Source of the DNA: Pseudoduganella violaceinigra DSM 15887
GTDB lineage: Bacteria > Pseudomonadota > Gammaproteobacteria > Burkholderiales > Burkholderiaceae_D
Direction: 5' to 3'
DNA: 64,000 bases
Assembly: GCF_000425385.1 (NCBI RefSeq)
Contig: NZ_AUDI01000012.1
Coordinates: 124,001-188,000, forward strand
The position numbers and the translations under genes are program-made. Each line of letters starts with the position of its first letter. Position 1 is the stretch's first letter. Shown here piece after piece: positions 9,675 to 18,432 of this stretch. A model generated the notes under the pieces. The model was given only the letters and a program-made list of their open reading frames with translations. It was not told the origin of the DNA and did no database searches.

Positions 9675-9751
9675 GGCGCCCCCTCGTTTGTTCAATGTCA
9701 GGCTACTACCGGTTACAGCGCGCACGATTGACCTGGCTCAAAATCTCGATA

Positions 9752-9786
9752 TTTCACATTGCGAAATCTTCTTTCGTAATTTGAAA
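9752..9786. promoter_or_regulatory. Two tandem TTTC-N7-GAAA palindromes (putative operators)
   Basis: Site 1, TTTCACATTGCGAAA, lies at 9752-9766. Site 2, TTTCGTAATTTGAAA, lies at 9772-9786. Both are TTTC-N7-GAAA and are exactly 20 bp apart, about two helical turns. Site 2 ends on the -35 box of the aceE promoter. This is consistent with cooperative dimer binding by a repressor. The regulator is unknown. Confidence 0.5.
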
Positions 9787-9809
9787 AACAACGGATTCGC
9801 TGATAGAAT
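9781..9809 (+). promoter_or_regulatory. Sigma-70-type promoter of aceE-aceF-lpd
   Basis: TTGAAA at 9781-9786 and TAGAAT at 9804-9809 with an ideal 17-bp spacer. The predicted leader is about 85 nt, ending in the ribosome site ATAGGAG before the aceE ATG. Confidence 0.65.
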
Positions 9810-9901
9810 CCTTCACACTTAGCCAAAGTCTTAGTAAATAATCACCAGCACCGTCCGGAGCACAGGGTGGGGCGCCTTCAAATCGATAGGAGACTAGTTA
9901 C

Positions 9902-12598
9902 ATGTCAGCTCAACTTGACCAGGTCACGGCACAAACGGCCACAGATCCTGACGCACAGGAAACCAAAGAATGGCTGGAGGCCTTGGAAGCCGTCCTGGAA
10001 AACGAAGGCCCTGAGCGCGCCCACTACCTGATGGAGCGGCTGGTCGACCTGGCCCGCCGCCGCGGCGCCGACATCCCGTTCTCCGCCAACACCGCCTACG
10101 TCAACACCATCCCCGCCCACAAAGAAGTCCACTGCCCAGGCAACCTGGAATATGAAGAGCGCCTGCGCTCGTGGATGCGCTGGAACGCGATGGCGATGGT
10201 GGTCAAGGCCAACCGCGCCGACGGCGACTTGGGCGGCCACCTGTCCTCCTTCGCCTCGCTGGCGAACATGCTGGGCATCGGCTTTAACCACTTCTGGAAA
10301 GCCGAGAGCGAAACCCATGGCGGCGACCTGCTGTACATTCAGGGCCACTCGTCCCCGGGCGTCTACGCGCGCGCTTTCCTGGAAGGCCGCCTGAGCGAAG
10401 AACAACTGCTGAACTTCCGCCGCGAAGTGGACGGTAAAGGCCTGTCCTCCTACCCGCACCCGAAACTGATGCCGGAATTCTGGCAATTCCCGACCGTGTC
10501 CATGGGCCTGGGCCCGCTGATGGCGATTTACCAGGCGCGCTTCCTGAAGTACCTGCACGCGCGCGGCATCGCCAATACCGAAGGCCGCAAAGTCTGGGCT
10601 TTCTGCGGCGACGGCGAAATGGACGAACCGGAATCGATGGGCGCGATCGGCATGGCTGCCCGCGAACAGCTGGACAACCTGAACATCGTGGTCAACTGTA
10701 ACCTGCAGCGCCTGGACGGTCCGGTGCGCGGCAACGGCAAGATCATCCAGGAGCTGGAAGCGGACTTCCGCGGCGCCGGCTGGAACGTCATCAAGGTCAT
10801 CTGGGGCCCGGGCTGGGACAACCTGCTGGCCCAGGACAAGGACGGCATCCTGCAGCGCGTCATGATGGAAACCGTGGACGGCGAATACCAGAACTATAAG
10901 GCCAAGGACGGCGCCTACGTGCGCAAGCACTTCTTCGGCAAGCATCCGAAGCTGCTGGAAATGGTCGCCAACATGTCCGACGACGACATCTGGCGCCTGA
11001 CCCGCGGCGGCCACGATCCGCACAAGATCTACGCCGCGTTCAAGCAGGCCAACGAATCGGTCGGTAAGCCAACCGTGCTGCTGGTGAAGACCGTCAAGGG
11101 CTTCGGCATGGGCAAGTCCGGCGAAGCGCGCAACACCGCGCACCAGACCAAGAAGCTGGACGACGAGGCCATCCGCGAAATGCGCGACCGCTTCAACATC
11201 CCGATCCCGGACGACCAGCTGAAGGACATCCCGTTCTTCAAGCCGTCCGACGACGCGCCTGAAATGAAGTACCTGCACGAACGCCGCAAGGCGCTGGGCG
11301 GCTATCTGCCGTCGCGCCGCACCAAGGCCGACGAGAAGCTGGTGGTGCCGGGCCTGGACGCCTTCAAGGCCGTGACCGACCCGACCCCGGAAGGCCGCGA
11401 GATCTCCACCACCCAGGCGTATGTGCGTATCATCACGGCCCTGCTGCGCGACCAGTCCCTGGGCCAGCGCGTGGTGCCGATCCTGGTTGACGAGTCCCGT
11501 ACCTTCGGTATGGAAGGCCTGTTCCGCCAGATCGGTATCTTCAACCAGCAAGGCCAGTTGTACGAGCCGGTCGACAAGGACCAGGTGATGTACTACCGCG
11601 AAGACAAGGCCGGCCAGATCCTGCAGGAAGGCATTAACGAAGCGGGCGGCATGAGCTCGTGGATCGCCGCGGCGACCTCGTACTCGAGCAACAACCGCGT
11701 GATGATCCCGTTCTTCACCTACTACTCGATGTTCGGCCTGCAGCGCGTTGGCGACCTGGCGTGGGCGGCGGGCGATATGCGCGCCCGCGGCTTCCTGATG
11801 GCGGGCACCGCCGGCCGCACCACCCTGAACGGCGAAGGCCTGCAGCACGAAGATGGCCACAGCCATATCGTTGCAGCCACCATCCCGAACTGCGTGCCGT
11901 ACGACCCGACCTTCGGCCACGAACTGGCCGTGATCATCCAGGACGGCCTGCGCCGCATGGTGGGCGAGCAGGAAGACGTGTTCTACTACATCACGATCAT
12001 GAACGAGAACTATGCCCACCCGGGCCTGAAGCCAGGCCAGGAAGAGGGTATTCTGAAGGGCATGTACCTGCTGCAGGAGGGCGACAAGGCCGCCAAGCAG
12101 CGCGTGCAGCTGGTCGGCTCGGGCACCATCCTGCGCGAATCCATCTTTGCGGCGGAACTGTTGAAGAACGACTGGAATATCGCCGCCGACGTCTGGTCCG
12201 CACCGTCGCTGACCCTGGTGGCGCGCGATGGCGCCGACTGCGACCGCTGGAACATGGTCAACCCGACCAAGGAACAGCGCGTGCCGTACGTGACCGGCCT
12301 GCTGAAGGACACCGCCGGCCCGATCGTCGCCACCACCGACTACATGCGTGCATTTGCCGACCAGATTCGTCCATACATGCCTGCCGGCCGTACCTACAAG
12401 GTGCTGGGCACCGACGGCTTTGGCCGTTCCGACAGCCGCGCCAAGCTGCGCGAGTTCTTCGAGGTGAACCGTTACTACATCACCGTCGCATCCCTGCGCG
12501 CCCTGGCGGACGAAGGCAAGATCGCGATGTCGGTGGTGGAAGACGCCATCAAGAAGTACGGCATCGACCCGAACAAGCCAAATCCGGTGACCCAATAA
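9902..12598 (+). CDS. aceE: Pyruvate dehydrogenase E1 component, homodimeric type
   Basis: The thiamine-diphosphate enzyme that decarboxylates pyruvate and reductively acetylates the lipoyl arms of E2, the entry point to acetyl-CoA. At 898 residues it is the single-chain AceE type. The ThDP/Mg motif runs from GDGEMDEPE (about residue 233) to NLQRLDGPVRGN. A YSMFGLQRVGDLAWAA region lies in the second half. First gene of an operon with aceF (21 bp away) and lpd. Transcription is expected from the promoter at 9781. Confidence 0.98.
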   Translation: MSAQLDQVTAQTATDPDAQETKEWLEALEAVLENEGPERAHYLMERLVDLARRRGADIPFSANTAYVNTIPAHKEVHCPGNLEYEERLRSWMRWNAMAMVVKANRADGDLGGHLSSFASLANMLGIGFNHFWKAESETHGGDLLYIQGHSSPGVYARAFLEGRLSEEQLLNFRREVDGKGLSSYPHPKLMPEFWQFPTVSMGLGPLMAIYQARFLKYLHARGIANTEGRKVWAFCGDGEMDEPESMGAIGMAAREQLDNLNIVVNCNLQRLDGPVRGNGKIIQELEADFRGAGWNVIKVIWGPGWDNLLAQDKDGILQRVMMETVDGEYQNYKAKDGAYVRKHFFGKHPKLLEMVANMSDDDIWRLTRGGHDPHKIYAAFKQANESVGKPTVLLVKTVKGFGMGKSGEARNTAHQTKKLDDEAIREMRDRFNIPIPDDQLKDIPFFKPSDDAPEMKYLHERRKALGGYLPSRRTKADEKLVVPGLDAFKAVTDPTPEGREISTTQAYVRIITALLRDQSLGQRVVPILVDESRTFGMEGLFRQIGIFNQQGQLYEPVDKDQVMYYREDKAGQILQEGINEAGGMSSWIAAATSYSSNNRVMIPFFTYYSMFGLQRVGDLAWAAGDMRARGFLMAGTAGRTTLNGEGLQHEDGHSHIVAATIPNCVPYDPTFGHELAVIIQDGLRRMVGEQEDVFYYITIMNENYAHPGLKPGQEEGILKGMYLLQEGDKAAKQRVQLVGSGTILRESIFAAELLKNDWNIAADVWSAPSLTLVARDGADCDRWNMVNPTKEQRVPYVTGLLKDTAGPIVATTDYMRAFADQIRPYMPAGRTYKVLGTDGFGRSDSRAKLREFFEVNRYYITVASLRALADEGKIAMSVVEDAIKKYGIDPNKPNPVTQ

Positions 12599-12619
12599 AT
12601 AGAAGACGGAGCAAACACT

Positions 12620-14275
12620 ATGAGTATGGTTGAAGTGAAAGTCCCGGATATCGGCGATTTCAAGGAAGTTGAAGTCATCGAACTGATGGTCAAGGTGGGT
12701 GACACGATCAAGGTCGACCAGTCGCTGGTGACCGTCGAGTCGGACAAGGCATCGATGGAGATCCCTTCGTCGCAAGCCGGTGTCGTCAAGGAGATCAAGG
12801 TGAAGGTCGGCGACAAGGTGGCGGAAGGTTCGCTGCTGCTGATCGTTGAAGCCTCCGGCGCCGCCGCCGCACCGGCTGCCGCCGCCGCTCCTGCCGCCGT
12901 CCCTGCACCCGCCCCTGCGCCTGCCGCCGCTGCGCCGGCCGCTGCGCCTGCAGCCGCCGCCGGCCCGGTTGAAGTGAAAGTCCCGGACATTGGCGACTTC
13001 AAGGAAGTTGAAGTCATCGAAGTGCTGGTCAAGGTTGGCGACACCATCGCCAAGGACCAGTCCCTGGTGACGGTCGAATCCGACAAGGCCTCCATGGAAA
13101 TCCCATCGTCGCACGCCGGTGTGGTGAAAGAAGTGAAGGTCAAGGTAGGCGACAAGGTTGCCGAAGGCTCGCTGGTGCTGATCGTCGACGCCGTTGGTGG
13201 CGCGGCGCCCGCGCCTGCGCCCGCCGCCGCGCCCGCACCGGCGCCTGCCGCAGCGCCTGCGGCAGCGTCGACTCCGGTCGCAGCAGCGCCGGCCGCAGCA
13301 GCGCCGGCCGCATCCGCACCTGCCGCACCTGCGGTCAATGGCAAGCTGGCCCATGCCTCCCCGTCCGTCCGCAAGTTCGCCCGCGAGCTGGGCGTGGATG
13401 TGGCCCGCGTTGGCGGCACCGGCCAAAAAGGCCGTGTGACCCAGCTCGACGTGCAGAACTACGTGAAGGGCATCGTGTCCGGCGCGGTCGCGGCACCCGC
13501 CGCGGCGCCGGCAGCCGGTGGCGGCGCAGGCCTGAACCTGCTGCCATGGCCGTCGCTGGACTTCAGCAAGTTCGGCGAAACCGAATTGTCCCCGCTGCCG
13601 CGCATCAAGAAGATTTCCGGCCCGAACCTGCACCGCAACTGGGTGATGATCCCGCATGTGACGCAGTTCGAAGACGCCGACATCACCGACCTGGAGCAGT
13701 TCCGCGTCGACAGCAACAACGCCAATGCCAAGAACAAGGATGCCGTCAAGCTCACCATGCTGGCGTTCGTGATCAAGGCCTCCGTGACCGCGCTGAAGAA
13801 ATTCCCGACCTTCAATTCGTCCCTGGACGAGAAGGGCGAGAACCTGATCCTGAAGAAGTACTACAACATCGGCTTCGCCGCCGACACGCCGCAAGGCCTG
13901 GTGGTGCCGGTGGTGAAGAACGCCGACCAGAAGTCGGTCACCCAGATCGCCAAGGAAATGGGCGAGCTGTCGCTGGCCGCGCGCGAAGGCAAGCTGAAGC
14001 CGACCGATATGCAGGGCGCCTGTTTCACCATTTCCTCGCTGGGCGGCATCGGCGGAACCGCCTTCACCCCGATCGTGAACGCACCGGAAGTGGCCATTCT
14101 CGGCCTGTCCAAGTCCTCCATGAAGCCGGTATGGGACGGCAAGCAGTTCGTGCCGCGCCTGATGCTGCCGCTGTCGCTGTCCTACGACCACCGCGTGGTC
14201 GACGGCGCGTCCGGTGCCCGCTTCGCTGCATACCTGGCCGAAGTGCTGGCCGATATGCGCAAGATTCTGCTGTAA
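12620..14275 (+). CDS. aceF: Dihydrolipoamide acetyltransferase (PDH E2), two lipoyl domains
   Basis: Transfers acetyl from E1 to CoA and forms the core of the complex. It has 551 residues. Lipoyl domain 1 spans about 2-75 and domain 2 about 116-190, each with the lipoylated lysine in [12 protein letters not shown]. Long Ala/Pro linkers follow each domain. A peripheral-subunit-binding domain lies at about 245-285 ([15 protein letters not shown]). The catalytic domain ends with [11 protein letters not shown], carrying the active His and Asp. The lipoyl repeats are very similar in DNA as well as protein. The next gene follows after 10 bp. Confidence 0.97.
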   Translation: MSMVEVKVPDIGDFKEVEVIELMVKVGDTIKVDQSLVTVESDKASMEIPSSQAGVVKEIKVKVGDKVAEGSLLLIVEASGAAAAPAAAAAPAAVPAPAPAPAAAAPAAAPAAAAGPVEVKVPDIGDFKEVEVIEVLVKVGDTIAKDQSLVTVESDKASMEIPSSHAGVVKEVKVKVGDKVAEGSLVLIVDAVGGAAPAPAPAAAPAPAPAAAPAAASTPVAAAPAAAAPAASAPAAPAVNGKLAHASPSVRKFARELGVDVARVGGTGQKGRVTQLDVQNYVKGIVSGAVAAPAAAPAAGGGAGLNLLPWPSLDFSKFGETELSPLPRIKKISGPNLHRNWVMIPHVTQFEDADITDLEQFRVDSNNANAKNKDAVKLTMLAFVIKASVTALKKFPTFNSSLDEKGENLILKKYYNIGFAADTPQGLVVPVVKNADQKSVTQIAKEMGELSLAAREGKLKPTDMQGACFTISSLGGIGGTAFTPIVNAPEVAILGLSKSSMKPVWDGKQFVPRLMLPLSLSYDHRVVDGASGARFAAYLAEVLADMRKILL

Positions 14276-14285
14276 GGAGGCCGCG

Positions 14286-16073
14286 ATGATCGAAGTTAAA
14301 GTACCGAACATCGGCGACTTCAAGGATGTTGAAGTGATCGAGCTGCTGGTCAAGGTTGGCGATACCGTCAAGGTCGACCAATCGCTGGCGACCGTCGAAT
14401 CCGACAAGGCATCGATGGAGATTCCATCGACCCACGCTGGCGTGATCAAAGAGCTCAAGATCAAAGTTGGCGACAAAGTGAACGAAGGCTCCGCGCTGAT
14501 GGTGCTGGAAGAAGCCGCCGGCGCCGCTGCCCCGGCCCCAGCGGCTGCTGCACCCGCAGCACCCGCCGCCGCCCCGGCGCCAGCCGCCGCAGCGCCGGCA
14601 CCGGCCGCTCCTGCGCTCGCTCCGCAAGCTGGCGGCTATGCCGGCCAAGTGGACGTCACCTGCGACATGATGGTCCTGGGCGGCGGCCCTGGCGGCTACT
14701 CCGCCGCCTTCCGTTCTGCGGACCTGGGCATGAACACCGTCCTGGTCGAGAAGTACGCGACCCTGGGTGGCGTCTGCCTGAACGTCGGCTGCATCCCATC
14801 GAAAGCCCTGCTGCACCTGGCGGCCGTGGTCGACGAAACCAGCCATATGGCCAAGAACGGCGTCACCTTCGCCAAGCCGACGATCGACATCGACCAGGTG
14901 CGCAGCTACAAGGAAGGCGTCATCAAGAAGATGACCACCGGCCTGGCCGGCATGGCCAAGATGCGCAAGGTGAACGTGGTGCAGGGCGTGGGCCAGTTCC
15001 TCAGCCCTAACCACATCGAAGTCACCGCAGCCGACGGCAGCAAGAAGGTTGTGCAGTTCAAGCAAGCCATCATCGCCGCTGGCTCCAGCGTGGTGAAGCT
15101 GCCCTTCGTCCCCGAAGACAAGCGTATCGTCGACAGCACCGGCGCGCTCGAACTGCGCTTCATGCCGAAGAAGATGCTGGTCATCGGCGGCGGCATCATC
15201 GGCCTGGAAATGGCCACCGTGTACAGCACCTTCGGCGCGCGCATCGACGTGGTCGAAATGATGGACGGCCTGATGCAGGGCGCCGACCGCGAAGCGGTGA
15301 AAGTCTGGCAGAAGTACAACGAGAAGCGCTTTGACCGCATCATGACCAAGACCAAGACCGTCGGCGTGGAAGCGCTGCCGGAAGGGATCAAGGTCACCTT
15401 CGAGGCCGCCGAAGCCGGCGCCACCGCACCGGAACCGCAGCTGTACGACATGGTCCTGGTAGCGGTCGGCCGCAGCCCGAACGGCAAGAAGCTCGCCGCC
15501 AACAAGGCAGGCGTCATCGTGACCGATCGCGGCTTCATCAACGTCGACAGCCAGATGCGCACCAACGTACCGCACATCTTCGCCATCGGCGATATCGTCG
15601 GCCAGCCGATGCTGGCGCACAAAGCCGTGCACGAAGCGCACGTCGCGGCGGAAGCCGCCCACGGCGAGAAAGCGCACTTCGATGCCAGGATCATTCCATC
15701 GGTGGCCTACACCGATCCGGAAGTGGCATGGGCCGGCATCACCGAAGACGAAGCGAAAGCCAAGGGCATCAAGGTCGAGAAGGGCCACTTCCCATGGGCC
15801 GCGAGCGGCCGCGCCGTTGCCAACGGCCGTGACGAAGGCTTCACCAAGCTGCTGTTCGATGCGGAAACCCACCGCATCATCGGCGGCACGATTGTCGGCA
15901 CCCATGCCGGCGACATGATCGGTGAAATCGCCCTGGCGATCGAAATGGGCGCCGACGGCATCGACATCGGCAAGACGATCCACCCGCACCCGACCCTGGG
16001 CGAATCGATCGGCATGGCCGCCGAAGCCTACGAAGGCGTCTGCACCGACCTGCCGCCCCCACGCAAGCGCTAA
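14286..16073 (+). CDS. lpdA: Dihydrolipoamide dehydrogenase with N-terminal lipoyl domain (PDH E3)
   Basis: Flavoprotein that reoxidises dihydrolipoamide with NAD. The 595-residue protein carries an extra lipoyl domain (about 1-75) and an Ala/Pro linker ahead of the normal E3. This known arrangement occurs in Neisseria and many betaproteobacteria. The FAD motif is [10 protein letters not shown]. The redox pair is Cys164/Cys169 in [13 protein letters not shown], the NAD motif is [10 protein letters not shown], and the C-terminal His/Glu pair is HPHPTLGE. The start at 14286 sits just after AAGGAGG, which overlaps the aceF stop. The lipoyl domain resembles those of aceF and may be acetylated or act in E2/E3 coupling. 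Confidence 0.97.
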   Translation: MIEVKVPNIGDFKDVEVIELLVKVGDTVKVDQSLATVESDKASMEIPSTHAGVIKELKIKVGDKVNEGSALMVLEEAAGAAAPAPAAAAPAAPAAAPAPAAAAPAPAAPALAPQAGGYAGQVDVTCDMMVLGGGPGGYSAAFRSADLGMNTVLVEKYATLGGVCLNVGCIPSKALLHLAAVVDETSHMAKNGVTFAKPTIDIDQVRSYKEGVIKKMTTGLAGMAKMRKVNVVQGVGQFLSPNHIEVTAADGSKKVVQFKQAIIAAGSSVVKLPFVPEDKRIVDSTGALELRFMPKKMLVIGGGIIGLEMATVYSTFGARIDVVEMMDGLMQGADREAVKVWQKYNEKRFDRIMTKTKTVGVEALPEGIKVTFEAAEAGATAPEPQLYDMVLVAVGRSPNGKKLAANKAGVIVTDRGFINVDSQMRTNVPHIFAIGDIVGQPMLAHKAVHEAHVAAEAAHGEKAHFDARIIPSVAYTDPEVAWAGITEDEAKAKGIKVEKGHFPWAASGRAVANGRDEGFTKLLFDAETHRIIGGTIVGTHAGDMIGEIALAIEMGADGIDIGKTIHPHPTLGESIGMAAEAYEGVCTDLPPPRKR

Positions 16074-16081
16074 AGCAACTT

Positions 16082-16116
16082 TTGTCCACCCCTGGGTCAG
16101 GAAGAAAGGTGGACAA
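16082..16116 (+). repeat. REP-like hairpin, left of RAYT
   Basis: Arms TTGTCCACC and GGTGGACAA (9 bp, perfect) enclose a loop that itself contains the mini-stem CCTG-GGT-CAGG followed by AAGAAA. It lies 8 bp after the lpd stop and may stabilise or terminate that transcript. Confidence 0.75.
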
Positions 16117-16124
16117 TTGTTTCC

Positions 16125-16853
16125 TTAACGCGCAGCTTCGGCTGCGCGTATTCTTTGTACCGTCTTGGTCGAGACCTTGAAATGCTCGGCTATCTGCGCG
16201 GGGCTGTGCAGACCCGCCCGCAGTGCTTCGGCGATCGCCTGCTGCTTCGCCTGCTTGCCGAAGGCCTGGGGCAGGGCGGGCGCCTTCAGTGGATCCTTCC
16301 CGCCCACTCCCGCGGCGACGAAATTGCAGTATGCCCGTATGCGCCCGGCATCATCCTCGCCGTGAAAGCGGTTTCGGATCGTTGCCGTATCCAGCCAAGC
16401 GGGCGGCGTGTCGAGTCCGGCGATTGCCCGGTAGCTGCTCCAGCGCCAATCCGCCGCGCAAGCCACCATGCCGGCGCGCACCGGATTCAGCGCGATATAG
16501 CGCGCCAGTTCGAGGAAGTGCGATTCGGCGTCCAGCAGCACCGAATGGAAGCGTCCCTGGAGCACATGCCCCGTCAGTCCATGCCGGACGTTGAAATTCT
16601 GCGAATACAGGCAATTCAGGAAATGCATTCCCTCGGACAGGTTCGGCCGTGGCGTCTGCAGCAGCAGATGGAAATGGTTCGGCATCTGGCCGTAGGCATG
16701 GCAGATGAAGCCGAAGCGCTCGGCCGTGCGTGCGAACAGCGCATGCCAAGTTGAATAGTCGTGCTCGTCGAGATAGATGTTCGCCTTGCGGTTGCCACGC
16801 GAGGTCACATGGTAGAAGGCGCCTGGGAAGAGGGGGCGTGGCGGTCGGCTCAT
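16125..16853 (-). CDS. REP-associated tyrosine transposase (RAYT, Y1_Tnp)
   Basis: A 242-residue HUH-type single-strand nuclease. The HUH motif is His60-Phe-His62 in MPNHFHLLL and the catalytic Tyr is Tyr83 in LYSQNFN. The usual GRFHSVLLD and YIALNPVRAG blocks follow. Residues about 205-240 form a C-terminal helix-turn-helix (AQIAEHFKVSTKTVQRIR). RAYTs cut and join at REP hairpins, and both flanking copies are present here. The gene looks intact, so the unit may still be active. The last codons coincide with a perfect hairpin at 16128-16149. Confidence 0.9.
   Translation of the reverse strand: MSRPPRPLFPGAFYHVTSRGNRKANIYLDEHDYSTWHALFARTAERFGFICHAYGQMPNHFHLLLQTPRPNLSEGMHFLNCLYSQNFNVRHGLTGHVLQGRFHSVLLDAESHFLELARYIALNPVRAGMVACAADWRWSSYRAIAGLDTPPAWLDTATIRNRFHGEDDAGRIRAYCNFVAAGVGGKDPLKAPALPQAFGKQAKQQAIAEALRAGLHSPAQIAEHFKVSTKTVQRIRAAEAAR
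16128..16149. terminator. Possible terminator hairpin after lpd
   Basis: Perfect 9-bp stem ACGCGCAGC/GCTGCGCGT with a TTCG tetraloop, overlapping the 3' end of the RAYT gene. On the + strand it is followed only by ATTCTTTG, a weak T-tract. It is the best terminator candidate for the ace operon. Confidence 0.35.
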
Positions 16854-16923
16854 TCACCGACGATATCACCTTGGTAATGCAAGGGGCTGATCTAGATCAG
16901 AGCGGCATGGGGAGGAAGAAAAA

Positions 16924-16957
16924 TGTCCACTTTTCTTCCTGACCCCAGGAGGGACAA
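16924..16957 (-). repeat. REP-like hairpin, right of RAYT (inverted copy)
   Basis: The reverse complement reads TTGTCC, then CCTGGGGTCAGG, AAGAAAAG, then TGGACA. It has the same layout and core as the left copy, with a weaker outer stem (TGTCC/GGACA). It ends immediately before the DUF3144 stop codon. Confidence 0.75.
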
Positions 16958-17263
16958 TTATTTCTTGGTGAACTGCTCGGTGTATTCGGCCCAGTTGTCG
17001 TCAAACATCTTGTTGAACTGGTCGATGAAGTAGGCCTTCGCTTCTTCTTTCTTGCCTTTGAAGGTTTCCAGGTCCGGCTGGGCGCGGGCTACCAAGTAGG
17101 CGTTGTAGCGGGCGGCGGCAAACAACAGGCTGGCGCCAACCAGTTGTGGCGCGCCGACATTGCTGTTTTCGTGGGCATTGGCCAGGGCGATGTAGGCGTC
17201 GACGTTTTCGAAGAACTTCTGGTTGTCGTTCTGTTGCTGCTGCTGGGTTGCTTGTTCGCTCAT
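16958..17263 (-). CDS. DUF3144 domain protein
   Basis: A 101-residue soluble protein with the DUF3144 pattern: a Gln-rich start, FFENVDAYIALAN, a central small-residue helix (GASLLFAAARYNAYLVA), and a C-terminal helix ending DNWAEYTEQF. Function unknown. It follows the small gene at 17359 and its terminator, so it is probably transcribed alone. The REP hairpin at its 3' end could serve as a transcript end. Confidence 0.8.
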   Translation of the reverse strand: MSEQATQQQQQNDNQKFFENVDAYIALANAHENSNVGAPQLVGASLLFAAARYNAYLVARAQPDLETFKGKKEEAKAYFIDQFNKMFDDNWAEYTEQFTKK

Positions 17264-17325
17264 GTTTCACTACCAAAAATTGATACTAGGGGTGGGCATC
17301 GTGACACATCGGGCGCTTTGCCGCA

Positions 17326-17353
17326 ATAAAAAACCGGGCAATTGGCCCGGTTT
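17326..17353 (-). terminator. Rho-independent terminator
   Basis: Stem AAACCGGGC/GCCCGGTTT with loop AATTG. Read on the minus strand it is followed by a T-run. It ends the small gene at 17359-17541. Confidence 0.75.
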
Positions 17354-17358
17354 GTTGT

Positions 17359-17541
17359 TTAGCTCGCTATGAATCGTTCCGGAATTTCAATGCCGCCGCT
17401 ACTGGCCGCTTCCGCATAGGCCCGCAGTTCTTTGATCGCCGCATCCAGGTGCTCCTTGCTGGGGTTTTCCTGGAAACCTTTGATGCGCTCGTTGAGCGTC
17501 GCGATTTTCCTGCTCCATTCGAGCCGGTCGACCTTGCTCAT
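17359..17541 (-). CDS. Small hypothetical protein
   Basis: A 60-residue, mainly helical soluble protein (MSKVDRLEWSRKIATLNERI at the start). The ATG at 17541 follows a GGGAGG ribosome site, and a good terminator follows the gene, so expression as a single-gene unit is likely. A longer in-frame version starting at 17637 lacks a ribosome site. I do not recognise the family. Confidence 0.6.
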   Translation of the reverse strand: MSKVDRLEWSRKIATLNERIKGFQENPSKEHLDAAIKELRAYAEAASSGGIEIPERFIAS

Positions 17542-17650
17542 ACAACCTCCCACTTTAATTTTGGTTCTTGAGAAGGCCAGTATCCGGCAGCTGGCCGACG
17601 GGCCACCGTGCGCTAGCGCACACACGCTGCCGGGCACGCTTAAAGACGGC

Positions 17651-18295
17651 TTAACGCTTCAAAACGCCGCGCAGGAACAGGTCGATGCCTTGCTCGATCT
17701 GCTCCGGCGTGGTGGCCACGCCGCAGCGCGATTCGAACAGGAAGCGGTGCAGCTGGTCGCCCATCAGGCAGTTCATCAGGTAGATCGCCAGCCGCTCGGG
17801 CGGCGCTGCGGTATCGAGCTGGGCGGCGATGTCGGGGCGAGCGAAATAGCGCGCCAGCAGCTCGCGCGTCTGGCGCGGGCCGGCATCCCAGAAGGCTTCG
17901 GCCAGGTCGGGATTGGCGTGCGCCTCGGCCACCACGATCTGGTACAGGGCCGTCGCACTGGGCGTGCTGACCAGGCGGTGGAAGCGCATGCCGAATTCCA
18001 GCAGCGTTTCGCGGACAGGGCGGTGCAAGGTCTCCATGCCGCTCGGGTCGAAGGCGCCCGCGCGGTAACGCAGCAGGATGGCTTTGAGCAGGCCGGCCTT
18101 GCCGCCGAACTTCACGTAAATGGTGCGCACGGCAACCCTGGCCTCTTTGGCAATGGCTTCCAGGCTGACTTTGGCGTAGCCCTTCTCAAGGATGAGGTGG
18201 GCGGCCGTGTCCATCAGGTCGTTCAGGCGCGCTTCCGCCTCGGCCGCTTTGGGCCGTCCAGCTTTGACTGGCTCGATGAGTTGTTCAATAGACAT
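17651..18295 (-). CDS. TetR/AcrR-family repressor of the efflux operon
   Basis: A 214-residue regulator with an N-terminal TetR helix-turn-helix (ILEKGYAKVSLEAIAKEARVAVRTIYVKF at residues about 36-64) and a helical ligand/dimer domain. It is divergent from the EmrAB/NodT operon. A perfect 8-8-8 inverted repeat in the shared promoter region is its likely operator, so it probably represses both itself and the pump until an exported compound binds. The effector cannot be read from sequence. Confidence 0.9.
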   Translation of the reverse strand: MSIEQLIEPVKAGRPKAAEAEARLNDLMDTAAHLILEKGYAKVSLEAIAKEARVAVRTIYVKFGGKAGLLKAILLRYRAGAFDPSGMETLHRPVRETLLEFGMRFHRLVSTPSATALYQIVVAEAHANPDLAEAFWDAGPRQTRELLARYFARPDIAAQLDTAAPPERLAIYLMNCLMGDQLHRFLFESRCGVATTPEQIEQGIDLFLRGVLKR

Positions 18296-18341
18296 GATTG
18301 GAGGCAGAGACTATCAGATGCCCCCACTTTATGCCAATTTA

Positions 18342-18395
18342 AAATGAAATGCAATCGTTTCATTTCTTGACTTTACGCATTGATTGGCGAATAAT
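18342..18395 (+). promoter_or_regulatory. Efflux promoter with TetR-type operator
   Basis: The operator has arms AAATGAAA (18342-18349) and TTTCATTT (18358-18365) around an 8-bp spacer. One base later begins -35 TTGACT (18367-18372), then 17 bp, then -10 AATAAT (18390-18395). A bound repressor would block polymerase. Another TCATTTCATTT half-site cluster lies near 18409. Confidence 0.65.
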
Positions 18396-18432
18396 GCACA
18401 CGACTCATTTCATTTTTAGGGAGTTTCCCACC

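Larger units (their letters stand above)
16082..16957. mobile_element. REP-RAYT unit
   Basis: A RAYT gene flanked by two inverted hairpin repeats of about 38 bp. The left copy is at 16082-16116 and the right copy, reversed, is at 16924-16957. They share CTGGG(G)TCAGGAAGAAA. The unit occupies the gap between lpd and the DUF3144 gene, and its right edge touches the DUF3144 stop codon. RAYTs are domesticated IS200/IS605-like single-strand transposases that are thought to spread REP sequences. Confidence 0.75.

Noticed and set aside
13200..13340. Repetitive GCCGCC/CCGGC tract as a tandem repeat locus
   Set aside because: It encodes the Ala/Pro linker of AceF, which is normal for E2 proteins.
9905..14476. 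Very long open frame on the minus strand (about 1,500 codons) opposite aceE-aceF
   Set aside because: It mirrors the third-position GC bias of the PDH genes, has no ribosome site, low-complexity composition and no recognisable domain.
14064..15989. Long open frame on the minus strand opposite lpd
   Set aside because: Antisense shadow of a well-supported gene; composition rich in His, Arg and Asp, no domain.
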